Below, piece after piece: positions 23,891 through 34,913 of a DNA stretch of 64,000 nt. The position numbers and the translations under genes were made by a program. This stretch comes from Strongylocentrotus droebachiensis. Its lineage: Eukaryota > Echinodermata > Echinoidea > Camarodonta > Strongylocentrotidae. Location of the stretch: assembly GCA_035222895.1 (NCBI GenBank), contig JAVYIG010007493.1, positions 1-64,000 of the forward strand, in the 5' to 3' direction. The stretch's first letter is position 1. Each line of letters opens with the position of its first letter. The notes beneath the pieces are model-generated. The model was not told where the DNA came from. It saw only the letters and a list, made by a program, of their open reading frames with translations, and made no database searches.

Positions 23891-24903
23891 TTTGTATAAG
23901 TCTCACAAATAACACATGTACAAAAATATTGATTAACTTTTTAGAAATGTTCAGATTTCATTTTGGACTGTTCAGATAGATACTTTCATATTATTTCTAC
24001 TATTGCAAAATCATGTGCCATTTTACTCAATCTATTATAAATGTATGGTTTAATTTTTAAATTTTTAAAAACATTATTTTCAATGAATAGACTTGTGTTT
24101 ACTTCATGGAGTTGATCGCAACCTCTCTTGGAAGAAATGTATGCACGAGAGACTACATGATAATGAAGAGATTAAATTCCTTTGTCGAAGGATCGACCCG
24201 TCCATTAAAAAGAATAAAATGTATGTAAATGTACTGAAATGCTGATGATTTATAAGTATGCTCTGATTTTGGATGGAAACAAACTCAAAGTATTTAACGA
24301 CAGTTTAAAAAAAAAGGTTATACCACTTTCTAATTGGTTGGCATTTCCTCAGTGGACCTCCCCCCCCCCCCCCCCCTCTCATTTATTCCCAGCATCTCAA
24401 ACAACTGCTAACTTAACTTAGATGTTTTCAGTTGATGCAGATGGCATATTCTATTTTTTTCAATCCAGCACTTCACAAAGCCTGTTCATTTTTTTTTTTT
24501 TTTTGAAAAATTGTGATAACTTTATAGTTAGAATGAACATAAAATTCTGCGTGTAGAGTAATTATTGTCCTTTTTATTTTTGTGCCACCTCCCAAGTCCG
24601 GGATTTTATTCAAACAATTTGCTCAACTTGTAAATAAATTTTAGAAGTTCAAAAGATGATTGATTTGTGTGAGATGCAATTTTTGTTTCTGAAATGTTTG
24701 ATTTTAAAATTCAGTATAATCCTGAAATTCAAAAAAAATGTGAGGGGTCTACAAAATGGTGCTTACCAACAGATCTGCTATTTTGAGATAACACGTTAGT
24801 TGATAATTTGTTTTAATACGTTTTTATTTGACCAACTTTCCTTTGAATCTGAACATGATTTTAAAGATTAGTTTTGTGCATCAGGAGCATACAGTATGTC
24901 CAT
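23891..24903. other. Intergenic, nothing recognised
   Basis: AT-rich with a poly-C run (24360-24377) and a poly-T run (24489-24504). No gene signal. Confidence 0.6.
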
Positions 24904-25313
24904 TTAAAGGTAAAGTTGAGTTCTAGTCATGCAATTACATTGTGAAAGAAACAGTATTGAATAGATCAGAAAAAGCTGATCATGTAGCATATAAGTATCG
25001 GTATGTACGGTACTGCAAGGTTCTGGAATCATAACGATAAGAAATTTGGCCCAGTCTTGGTAAAAGTAACAAGCACTGTACACAAAAAGATGTATATGGG
25101 ACTACACAAACATGTGGCATAAAAATGAGGCCCACGTTTCAAAGTTGTTACATTACATGTCATATTCAGAATATGAAGGCATTTGAAGAGCCTGCTCTTA
25201 GGGAACATTTTTTTCTCTGATTTTCATCTACACTTGTATAATAACAATGAAAATGCTCACAAATTATTGTTCACCTTTCCTCAGAACTCGACCTTCTGTT
25301 CAAAGGGCAAGTC
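24904..25313. mobile_element. TTAA-flanked MITE, family C copy 3
   Basis: Left TTAA-AGGTAAAGTTGAGTTCT; the right end CAGAACTCGACCTTC is recognisable but the final TTAA has decayed (GTTCAAAG). The interior matches the LMBRD2 intron 1 copy closely (GATGTATATGGGACTACAC). Confidence 0.75.
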
Positions 25314-26384
25314 CACTCCAATACAAAATGTACTTTCAATAGAAGCAGAAAATCAGACAAACCAATAAAAAATATAAATTTCCACATGCCCCTAAAAATC
25401 TTATTCACTCACCAGCATCAAAGTTATATTAATGGTAATGTTTGTGTGCGTATCAGGACACCTCCCCCCGGACATCCATCCCCCGGATAACCATCCCCAG
25501 TCAAGCACCCTCTAGGACAACTACCCCCCCCCCCCCAGACAACTGATGTCACAAACTGATAACCAAATTGGCATTTTGTGTAGTGATTTATAGTTCCATA
25601 GTTTTTCATACTTTTTTTATGGAAATGAAGGATAGCACTTTATTGACTGACCTCTTCAATTTTTGTTAATATTTGTTTATCTCTCAACTTCTTTTCTTCC
25701 ACTCTCTTATCATTCAAAAATGATTTCAGCCTCACATAGATAAAGCAAGAAACACAAGCAGTAATTGATAATTTTGGTTTTTAATATAAACAATATATAC
25801 AATTTATATACAAATACATGTGTACAATTTTCCATGAATCTGGAGAGGATAAAAAAAACTACATGTCTTATTGTCTAAGTGTACTTCCTGTGAACTAGGT
25901 GGCACAGTGAAAGTGGAAATTCAAATTTCCAATTTTATTCAAATAAATGAACTTTTTTTGTTTGTGGAAAAAATACTTTTTTTAAATCCAGATTTTCTTG
26001 CATAGCTGATAATTTAGCATTATGTACATTTCCTGAACACTGCTTTATCGAAATACAAACAAATGAGATACCGGTAACCAAATGACAATAAAAGCCATTC
26101 CTTTGATATAACATGTGTTCAGTAAATCGTCAGGAACAAAATGGATGAAGACTGATTTCTGTTTATAGACACAATGGAACATATTGTATGCTGAGTGAAA
26201 GAAGGTCTATGTTAAGTTGTTGACAAGAGATGTACATGTATTTGCCACTTTCACAGAAGTGTAACAGATACAAAACAATGTCACCTGCCAGAAGTGTTAC
26301 AGATCCAAAACAAAGCGTACTCGCATTAAAAAGATAATTGATAAAAACACATGTAGCATAGTACGCCATTTGCATCGGCCAATC
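25314..26384. other. Intergenic, nothing recognised
   Basis: Includes a C-rich minisatellite-like patch with repeated CCATCCCC near 25460-25540. Otherwise AT-rich without coding signal. Confidence 0.55.
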
Positions 26385-26604
26385 CAAATAATACTTTGCC
26401 ATTTTAGGCAGCAAGAATGGATTTTGCTTGTTGATTTTGTTTACCTTCCGTGTCAACTTGAAAGATATGATACAGGTGTAATTTACATGTATATATATAC
26501 ATGTAAATTACACCTGTATCATATCTTTCAAGTTGACACGGAAGGTAAACAAAATCAACAAGCAAAATCCATTCTTGCTGCCTAAAATGGCAAAGTATTA
26601 TTTG
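26385..26604. repeat. Perfect 220-bp palindrome
   Basis: The arms 26385-26494 and 26495-26604 are exact reverse complements over 110 bases with no spacer; the centre is TGTATATATATACA. The outermost arm bases are CAAATAATACTTTGCC and its inverse. There is no direct repeat at the edges and no ORF within. It may be a fold-back element, a recent inverted duplication or an assembly artefact. Confidence 0.97.
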
Positions 26605-27472
26605 CCATTATTATATAGGTACAGAACATTTGTACACGAGGAAGTACAGGGCTGAACAGATTGAAGGCATAGCAGTTATATTGCATACATATGTAGATCT
26701 ACTAACAGGAAGATCAACACTCTAAATCACACGGTATATTGATTTGCATAACATTACAAGGCAATAACATTTTGCACACTTGATACTTTTGTGCCTGCTG
26801 GAAGAAGAATAGAAAAGAGGTGTGGCATCTATTTGGGGTACATCCTGGTTCTTTCAACTGAATGAAGACATTGAAGGAAGATTATGTGCTACATGTAGGA
26901 CCTATAGCATTACAAAAGAACTGCGCTCTTTCCTTTTTTTTTGTCTCAAAAAGGCCTTTCTATGATCTATTCTTTGCAAGATCAGACTGAGCCTAGCTAG
27001 CTACAACTTAATCCTGAGACTTACTGTACCAAGTGTCAAGGTAACTTTACTATCATGTTTAAATACAGGCATTCTGTCCTAATGCTACATGTAACTTGAC
27101 TTGCACACCAGAGAACCTAATTATCAGCACACTAATCAATACTTTCAATTTAAACATTGCATAGTTTTCTTTGCTTTCATTATCTGCACTGGAGTGGTCT
27201 AACATACCAGTAGCAAATATACAAATAATTTATCTATTGTGAGGAGGGAGGGAGGGGATGAAAAACGATTGGCTTTCACCCGAAGCCTCGTTCTGATATA
27301 TTGCTGCAGAATGGTGAGTTTTTTTAACGACGTAAAGTATAAAATGCTTCATTTTTCTGTTACGGTGAATACTCGCTGGAACTTTGTTGCATACAGTAAA
27401 CCCCCCCCCCCCCCTCTGCTTTTCTTGTGGCCATTTATCGTGTCATATCGGCCTTTATTTTTACCAAGAGCT
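26605..27472. other. Intergenic, nothing recognised
   Basis: AT-rich with a poly-C run at 27401-27414. No coding or family signal. Confidence 0.6.
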
Positions 27473-27691
27473 GGGCCCCGTCTTACAAAGAGTTACGATT
27501 GATCCAAATAAATCGCAAGTCCTCCAATGAATCGCAAGTTTGGAGTCTCCTTTATTATGTACATAGTTACGATTGATATCAATTGCAACTACATGTATGT
27601 GCATAAGGGATGGGAGACTGCAAACTTGCGATTGATTGGAGGACTTGCGATTTATTATGGATGAATCGTAACTTTTTGTAAGACAATGCCC
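27473..27691. mobile_element. MITE with GGGC..GCCC inverted ends
   Basis: GGGCCCCGTCTTACAAAGAG with TTACGATTGATCC at the left; GGATGAATCGTAACT with TTTTGTAAGACAATGCCC at the right. A second inner pair, CGCAAGTCCTCCAAT and ATTGGAGGACTTGCG, extends the fold. No ORF. Superfamily unknown. Confidence 0.75.
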
Positions 27692-28190
27692 TATGTACAT
27701 GATGATGTACATGCATGTCTATGCCCTTGTCTAACATGCATCTTGATTGTGTGGTGGAAAGCACTGAAGATCACATCGTGGTAAAGTGAAATTTTGAAAG
27801 GATTGAGCATGTATAGCATATTATCCTTCTAGCGACCAAAATTCTCTCCATTTGCATCATTTTTGTTTAATACTGTAACATGACAAATAAGATATTTTGC
27901 TTTATCTTGATATACTAATGTGAATCGCTTCTGTGTATTAAAAACTGCATAGTAAATTGATTGGCATAGCAGAAATCCCATCGTATTTTCTCTCCACCTT
28001 TATACATGTAAATCCCAAGCACATTCATAATTTTTTTTTTTTAAACAAATAACATTCAAGACAAAAACTGTTTTTGTCAAATTAGTGACAACTAACTAAC
28101 CAAATGTTGTACGCAGGACATTTCAAGATACTGTACAGTATAAACTATAAATGAGTTTCAAGTCAATATTGCCACTGTTCCCCGATCATA

Positions 28191-29598
28191 CTACTGTAGA
28201 TTCTCTTGCTGTTCTTTCTGCTTCCAAGCTTCGTCCATATATTTCGTGATCTCTGTATTCTGTCTGGGGTAGTGTATCCTCTTATCACCACGATCCTGAG
28301 GCAACTGTTTGAGAAAAGAAGATTTGAAAGTAATATTATTTGAAAGTAATAATATAAGTACACAATTGTCAGAGTCCTACTCAACAGTGCACCCAACTTG
28401 GAACTAAAACCTGCTTTGTGTATAGAGATTGTGTTTGCATAACAGCAGATAGTGGTTATATCTAGGACATATTTGAAGGTGGATGCTGAATGAATAATCA
28501 ATAATTGGAACATGGATCATAGACCAAAGGGTCAGGAACCATAATCACGATGTGCCAATTAATAACATGATTTTAAAGGCCCATGGTACTACTTGTAGCT
28601 ACTTGCTCCCTCTATATAGAAAACAATATATCGGTGACCATTGATCCCCCATGATCCTCTTTTTCTTATGTCAATTGAGAGCTGAGTTGATAAGATAGCC
28701 ACCTGTCAGTGACCTTCCTGGGTGGTCTAATCCCTCCTAGCCAAACTAGTACAGACGGCCTTTAAAATATGTTTCAACCAATTTACAAAATACTATTTTT
28801 TTCTTCCAAAGATCCCGGACATTATTTTTGAAGAAATCTTGTATCCATGCACAATTAATAAAGAAACACCTTTAACCACCACAAGTCCACAACAGGCAAA
28901 TATTGATCAGATTTGAATTCAACTTGTAATACCTTTATCTGAATATTAATCTGCTCTTCAAACATATGAATACACATGTAGTTTGTATTACCAGGTACTT
29001 AATAATAGACTGACGATGTAAGTATATTGCATTTCTATCAAACTTGACTATATTACAAAGAAGAGGGAAAGATAGGATTCCTTACCAATGGTTTGTAGTA
29101 CCACCCTACTTCTTGTGCTTCTGTTTGTGGAAATTCAAATTTCTTTCCGGGCTCCTGGGTAGATCTCTTGATTATCCTCAGGAAATTATCTGAACAGAGA
29201 AAGGCAAACACAGGTAGAGTTAAAAATATGTAGCTATTTGTAAGTATATATATATATTACTAGTATTGCAGATGAACTAAAGGGAGGGGGAGGGGGGGGG
29301 GGGGTGTGAAAATAGTGTTAGACTTAGACAATAAATGATATATATATTTATGATGTTTAAATCTATATAGACAGAGCTGCCAACCTTGTGCGACCAAAAA
29401 AAGGAATCATGATGGCAAAAAAAAGGAATTTCAAGCAAAAAAAAGGAATTCATTAAAACAAAACTTACAACCACGCGCGACACAATTCCAATGCTTCTTT
29501 TTGAGAATACTTTTCTCTTCAAGTATGTTTCAACCTTAGTTTTCTATTGAATTTGTGATCAAAATAACATATTAGGGCAGTTGTTTGACGTGCGGTAA

Positions 29599-29635
<37 letters not shown>

Positions 29636-30993
29636 ATAGGTCTAGATTTTCTAGATCTAGACGGTCTAAAAAAAAAAAAAAAAATTATAAAATTAAAAAA
29701 AAAAAAAAAACGTATTTTGTGAAAAAAAAACGTAATTGGGATTAAAAAACGGAATAATTCCGGGAAAAACGGAATGGTTGGCAGCTCTGTATAGACCTAG
29801 TGCTATTTGATGCATAGGTCTACATTTTGTTAAATCCAAAGAAAGGCAAAACGGATGGTTAAGCTTCCAGACACACACTCCCCATCATAGTCATACATGT
29901 ATGTACCCCTAGACCAAAGAATAAGTCTATTTTGATCTGGGATGGGTTTTTTTCTGCTGAGACTAAAACTGGCTTCGATCACCGAACCTCTCTCTTGGCC
30001 TTGGAGGAGGGCGACAAAAGACAAAATATGTTTAGAAAATTTCTTCTAACAGACAGATTTTTCTGTCTCATGAGTCATGGAACCCAAGACCCAATGATAT
30101 GCCATAAACCCCTAACCCAACATTTTATAACTTGAATACCAAAGCTTCTGGAAGAAATCCGTCTTCAGCTGCCAAACTTTATAGGAAATAAAACCCAGCT
30201 TATTATTAGACCCCTATAGAAAAAATTGATGTAAAATTTTGGACCAACATCTAGACTAGCCATTCAAGCATTCATTTGTTGAAAGCCAGATTGAAGAATG
30301 TTACCTTAATATAATCAAAGTAGATCATGCCTTCCTGGCTCCCAACAGATAAAATGTTGGTTTTCCTGAACTTACCGTCTTCTTCCCCATCAGCCGAGTC
30401 ATGTAATGAGTTGGGCTTTCCAGTCAGCGTATACACTGCGAGGTAGAGAAAAACAAACATGATATTAATTTAAAGCTCTTTGAGTTTGAAGACTGAATAT
30501 TCATAATCTAGAAATCTAGACTTTAGTTTAGACTAAGTTTCTAAAAAAAAAGTTAGAAAGTCTAGATCTTGAACTTTAAAAAAACAAAACATGAAATGGA
30601 TAAACAAATTTACCATATCTTCTTCATAGACCTAATTTCATCATCATCAATCTACATGCTGCAACAGTGCAAGTACACATCTAAAGGATATAGACTCTTT
30701 AGGCCTAGAGCCTGGGTCTAGATCTACATAGAAATGTCTTACTTTTCTCTCTGTTTTTTTAATAACAATAAAAATTAACAATAACAGAATCAGAGACGAT
30801 CTATTCTTGCAAGTTCTAGATTTATAACACAGTAAATCACAACAAACTTACTCTTTTTGAAAGGGTTGATACTGTAGTTTGTGTACAGTCTCTGGCACTC
30901 ATTTTCCTTCTTAATCGTCTCACATAAGATAGCATTTTGATGAACAATGTTGACGGGATCCTTTTCTGGTTTCTTTGCTTGCGCTGCAGCCAT
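28191..30993 (-). CDS. CFAP144: CFAP144 (FAM183A) cilia- and flagella-associated protein
   Basis: Coding exons in transcript order: 30993-30852, 30435-30376, 29189-29086, 28304-28191 (420 nt, 139 aa plus stop; human about 134 aa). All splice sites are GT..AG on the minus strand and the frame is continuous. Residues 18-47 hold the Lys/Glu-rich CETIKKENECQRLYTNYSIN and NPFKK; the second exon continues YTLTGKPNSLHD, matching the vertebrate TVTGKPMSWHD block. Exon 3 gives NFLRIIKRSTQEPGKKFEFP, then QTEAQEVGWYYKPL, the most diagnostic block (PQTEAQEVGW). The C-terminus HYPRQNTEITKYMDEAW corresponds to the vertebrate FRVYKDITLYK region. The family is a small microtubule inner or axoneme-associated protein of motile cilia, with no enzyme domain. 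It lies alone on this strand, divergent to LMBRD2. Confidence 0.88.
28573..28765. mobile_element. TTAA-flanked MITE, family D copy 2 (CFAP144 intron 3)
   Basis: TTAA-AGGCCCATGGTACTACTTG on the left and CAGACGGCCT-TTAA on the right. At 193 bp it is the best-preserved family D copy and defines its ends. Confidence 0.8.
29371..29790. mobile_element. MITE with ACAGAGCTGCCAACC ends (CFAP144 intron 2)
   Basis: The left ACAGAGCTGCCAACC is matched by the right GGTTGGCAGCTCTGT. The interior is extremely A-rich, with repeated AAAAAAAGGAATT and a 30-plus base poly-A tract (29601-29632). A related element with TACCTGCCAAC ends lies at 36761. hAT-like by general look, but no clear target duplication. Confidence 0.7.
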
Positions 30994-31683
30994 GTTTGTT
31001 AAATGTTAACAATAAACAATCGACGATAGTTTTGTTTTGGCAAGTTGGAAGTCAAAATGACAAAAGCAGCCTTGATTTGTCAGTTGAGTTGTCACGGCCA
31101 ACACCACGACAAAATTATGAAGATTGATCAACTGAAATACTCTGAAATTGTGAAGATCAGGCAGTGAAATAACGACACACCACGGCTCCAGTTCAGTCTA
31201 AATGCTATCGAGTCAGCTCAGAGAGATCAGCTTTATCAGCTGGCTCTGTAATTTTGCACGTGAATAGCTAGCTCGCACAGATTACGTGTAAACAATGTCA
31301 ATGGTTGCTAAGCATAACAGTCGCTGACCCAGCTCGCAGCATGAGTTTATTCTACCGCAAGATGGCGACATTGCTCAAAAAGATATAAGAGCATTTTTAC
31401 TGATTTCATTTTGGTATATAAGATAAAATAACAAATGGATAGATCTAAATAAATGATATCTAGTGAAAGCTACAGCTGTTGAAGTACAAAGCCTACAATG
31501 GGGTTTACATTATTTTCAACTGTAGACCTACTAATGAAGCATTTCGAAGTTGTTTCGTCTGTTAATCAGAACCATAAAGATGTAGCGACCGCAACAGGAA
31601 TACCTTTCCTTTCGTTGATGATTTTGTGCCTGTTATTTCAGCATTATACACTGTAGTATGAAAAAAACAAATTGATTGAATGC
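30994..31683. promoter_or_regulatory. CFAP144 upstream region
   Basis: Higher CG content than its surroundings; it contains the start-proximal promoter of CFAP144 on the minus strand. AAGATGGCG at 31359-31367 matches a YY1-type core on the plus strand and might mark a start site. An imperfect RFX X-box lies at 31304. No TATA box is obvious. Confidence 0.4.
31304..31318. promoter_or_regulatory. Imperfect RFX X-box-like motif
   Basis: GTTGCTAAGCATAAC approximates the inverted GTTGCY..RGYAAC pattern bound by RFX factors at ciliary promoters, with one half intact and the other one base out. It lies about 310 bases upstream of the CFAP144 start codon. Suggestive only because the gene is ciliary. 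Confidence 0.2.
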
Positions 31684-31985
31684 ATGATTGATTGATTGAT
31701 TTTTAGTCGCCAAGCTTCCAACATACATACAGGATAACCCACGAAAGCTCGAGAGCTTATTTCCAGTGGGTCGTCCCGACAGACATGCACAACAGTAACA
31801 GACAGATAAGAAGAAAAAAACTTATTAAAGATAATGATAATGATAATAACAGCATTAAACTGATGATAGAAATGATAATAAGTACACCAAAAAAAAAAAA
31901 AAAAAAAAAAAAGGAGAAGAAGAAAAAGAGGAGGAGGATCGAGGAGGACGGAGAAATAATGATGAATAATTAACGTACAAAAAAA
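31684..31985 (-). mobile_element. Possible retroelement 3' end
   Basis: GATTGATTGATTGATT followed by a short unique body (AGTCGCCAAGCTTCC, GAGAGCTTATTTCCAGTGGG) and an A-rich purine stretch including a 24-base A run. Resembles the tail at 13735. Not assigned to a family. Confidence 0.3.
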
Positions 31986-32559
31986 TGAAAAAGTATGAAC
32001 CGGCAGAAGAATAACAATTTCAATCATATAACATGTCATTTGCTTCTCTTATCTAGCTGACTCTCAAGTGTTAGGTATTCCTTTAATTAGTTCCTCTTAA
32101 AATAAGCAAAGTTTTCTATTTCTACGTTCTGATTTAATGATAAATCAGGTACACATGTAATGAGAACCTAGAGTCTGATTATTTATATTGGGCCTATCAA
32201 AAGCTATTTACTTTCTCATTCTCATTCTCTCAAATTTTTAAAAAAATGGGTAAAATAAACTCAAACAAAAATTGGGTAAAAATGTTTTATTGAATTATCA
32301 ATAATTTGTTTACTAGATAATTATTTTTTAATTATTAAATTTGAAATAAACATGCGTAATGTCGACCGAGCATGTCTTGTAGATTTGCAGGAAGCACATA
32401 GTCTGAAAGAGAATGATGACTAGATTTTCTACTAAACATAAACACATTTGCTCATGTTTTTTTTTTTGGTATAAATTGTTATTCACTCTTAATTTTGTTG
32501 CGGGTAGGAGAAAGGGAGGATTTTCTGATATTGTTGTTTGTTAATACCTGACGTTATGC
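31986..32559. other. Intergenic, nothing recognised
   Basis: AT-rich, no gene or repeat that I can support. Confidence 0.6.
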
Positions 32560-32680
32560 CAACGCGAGCTGGCGCTATTGCTGACATTTACGTGGATGCT
32601 TTCGATCAACCAATGATCGCGAACAATTCTGCCATAAATTTATCATTTTATATCATCTCTGAACGTGCTTGAGCCTTGAA
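32560..32680 (+). other. Possible non-coding first exon of LMBRD2
   Basis: A relatively CG-rich block ending GAGCCTTGAA followed by a strong donor GTAAGTATGG at 32681. The next good acceptor before the LMBRD2 start is TTGGTTTTACAG at 34522-34533. The linkage is inferred from splice signals alone. Confidence 0.25.
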
Positions 32681-32850
32681 GTAAGTATGGATAATTGTAA
32701 GGGCTTAATTGCAGAATACCAACCTACGTTTTTTTACGTGTTAATTTTTTTTTGTATTTTAGAGAGAGTTGAGGCTTTCCAGATGCATTATCGACACAGC
32801 AGACATCGAGGGTCAATAGACAACACACGGTGTGTACATACACATAGACT

Positions 32851-33008
32851 ACCTGGTACTAGACCGAAAGCTTCAGTCTCTATAATCGTCGGTTGTTCCA
32901 CTGAGACTACGTCTGGCTCCACTAGACCTCCGTCTAGTGGAGCCAGACGTAGTCTCAGTGGAACAACCGACGATTATAGAGACTGAAGCTTTCGGTCTAA
33001 CCTGGTAC
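32851..33008. mobile_element. Fold-back element with 9-bp flanking repeats
   Basis: Arms 32860-32927 and 32932-32999 are exact inverted copies of 68 bases around a 4-base centre, starting TAGACCGAAAGCTTCAG. The nine bases ACCTGGTAC occur immediately left (32851-32859) and right (33000-33008), as expected for a target-site duplication. A 9-bp duplication is typical of Mutator-like elements; other superfamilies are possible. It carries no ORF. Confidence 0.85.
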
Positions 33009-34533
33009 ATGCTACATGCAACTGTGCACGTCTTCAGTTTGTGCTTGTGGTGGTGCCGGGCCCGGGCTGGGCCTGGGCTTGGCAGCTGTGTAACAGAAGG
33101 GTGCAGAAAACTGCAGAAGCTAGTGTTTCTAGTATAGTGTGATGATCTGGGCGCTAGTTCAGAAGTGTATCCAGACTTTGACCCGTAACTCCGGCTTGGA
33201 GATACCGTACTAAATACTGAAAATCGACTAAATCTACATCAATCATATGTCAATTGTTCAAGACAGTTAGTAGTTACAGACAGTCACGATTTAAAAGTCG
33301 TTATGTTTCTTACGTCGCGTGTTTCATGTCAATTTTCTTATCTTTTTTGAAGTATTTTTTCCTAAAAATGAAACTATAATGTACACTTTCTCACAAGATT
33401 CACGGCAAAATGCTGCATGATACAATTGCATACCGTACTGACGGTGGGGTGCGGGCGCGCGTGTGTTATTTAAGTTAGCGACTGTAATCCAAGCTATTTT
33501 CTACGTATGCGACAACCAAATGCTGGTGATTGTACGTCACGGACAGATACAGATATTTGGGAGACTCTCGATCCCTTTGATTTTGGCTTTGAGTTTGAGG
33601 CTGAGTGAGAGACAGTCTCAGAGTCAGACTTGCTCTTACTGACTTAATAGTCTTAGCTTAGCCTTTTTATTTAAGATCTAAATTAGCTTACAAAAGAACA
33701 AAAGAAACAACATCAGTAACAAGGCAATTTTTCCCTGCCTAATTTGGCTTTTAAGTGGTTAATTGAAACACTTTGCTACCATGCGAAGCAAATGGTGGTT
33801 TCCTATTTCATGATAATGCCCCAAATTTTTTATCTCTCTGAACTTCTGAAGAGTCTAAGTTCCGAAGTCCATTGCCTTTAAATGGTCTTGTGTGTGGATC
33901 ATAAAGACTGTTATAAAAAACATGCTATAAACATTGAAGCATATTCACTTGCACGGTTCACAGTTCACACATATCGTTCATAGAGACGTACATGTACATG
34001 TCGACTACAGTGTATGTGAATCTGCTTTCATTTACTTCACCGTGGCACCTTACACTCTGCACTGACTGACACACAGCATAACATCATCCGGGGATAGCTT
34101 CTAAACTAGTTCTAGGAGCTTGACATGATAAGCAAAATTATACATTCCTCTCAAGTTCTTAACACACACATTTGTATCTTATCTTTTGATTTCATTTGAT
34201 TATATGTATAATTCATTGTTTTATTTATCTAGAGTCTATTTATTCATTATCATTGTTATTATTATTATTATTATTTTTGAAATGCTGAAAAAAGGAACAT
34301 GTACAGTAGGCATAGATCTACACATACATGTACATGTACATGTAGATGTAGGAGCCTAGCTCTTTAAAACACATCTATAGGACTTATAGATTATGAGCTT
34401 GAAATACTAAATACTGTAGCTATGGATGGAATTTTATAATCCACATTTTACCTCTTTTAAAAAAAAAAACAAGTGTTCAGGTTCGATTTGGTAAGGTCAA
34501 TAATAAACTTGTTTCCCTCTTTGGTTTTACAGA
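33009..34533. other. Gap upstream of LMBRD2
   Basis: Mixed sequence with an ATT microsatellite (34254-34276) and ACATGTACATGTACATGTAG repeats near 34324-34343. Probably LMBRD2 promoter or first intron; no coding signal. Confidence 0.5.
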
Positions 34534-34913
34534 AATAGTCTGAATCAGCACCATAGAGCAGGCCATCACAAGTCAACATTCTTGGAAGCGTAACTGGTAT
34601 TGGCTACTCCTTAATAGCCCTTACTATCACCGGCAAACTGAGATGCTTACTAAGAAAGCTGTAAAATAGGTCGGCATTATTGATGCTGCTCATTCAGCTC
34701 TGCAAGTTTGGTGACACATGTAAACGTATAGAGATGGCTGAATATTAACTAAGAAAATTGGACCTTCTGTCTCACATGCTCATCAAATGGTACGACAACG
34801 ACTTCCCTGTGATCTAGATTTGAATCATTCATCATAGCAAGGAGATTATGTTTGACGAATTCATCGGTTACAAAGGAACTGCAAGACTAGAAAAAGATTA
34901 GGAGTCAGTCACA
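34534..34913 (+). other. Probable LMBRD2 5' UTR
   Basis: Follows the acceptor TTGGTTTTACAG and continues without an obvious donor to the LMBRD2 start codon. Contains stops in all frames, as a UTR should. Confidence 0.4.
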
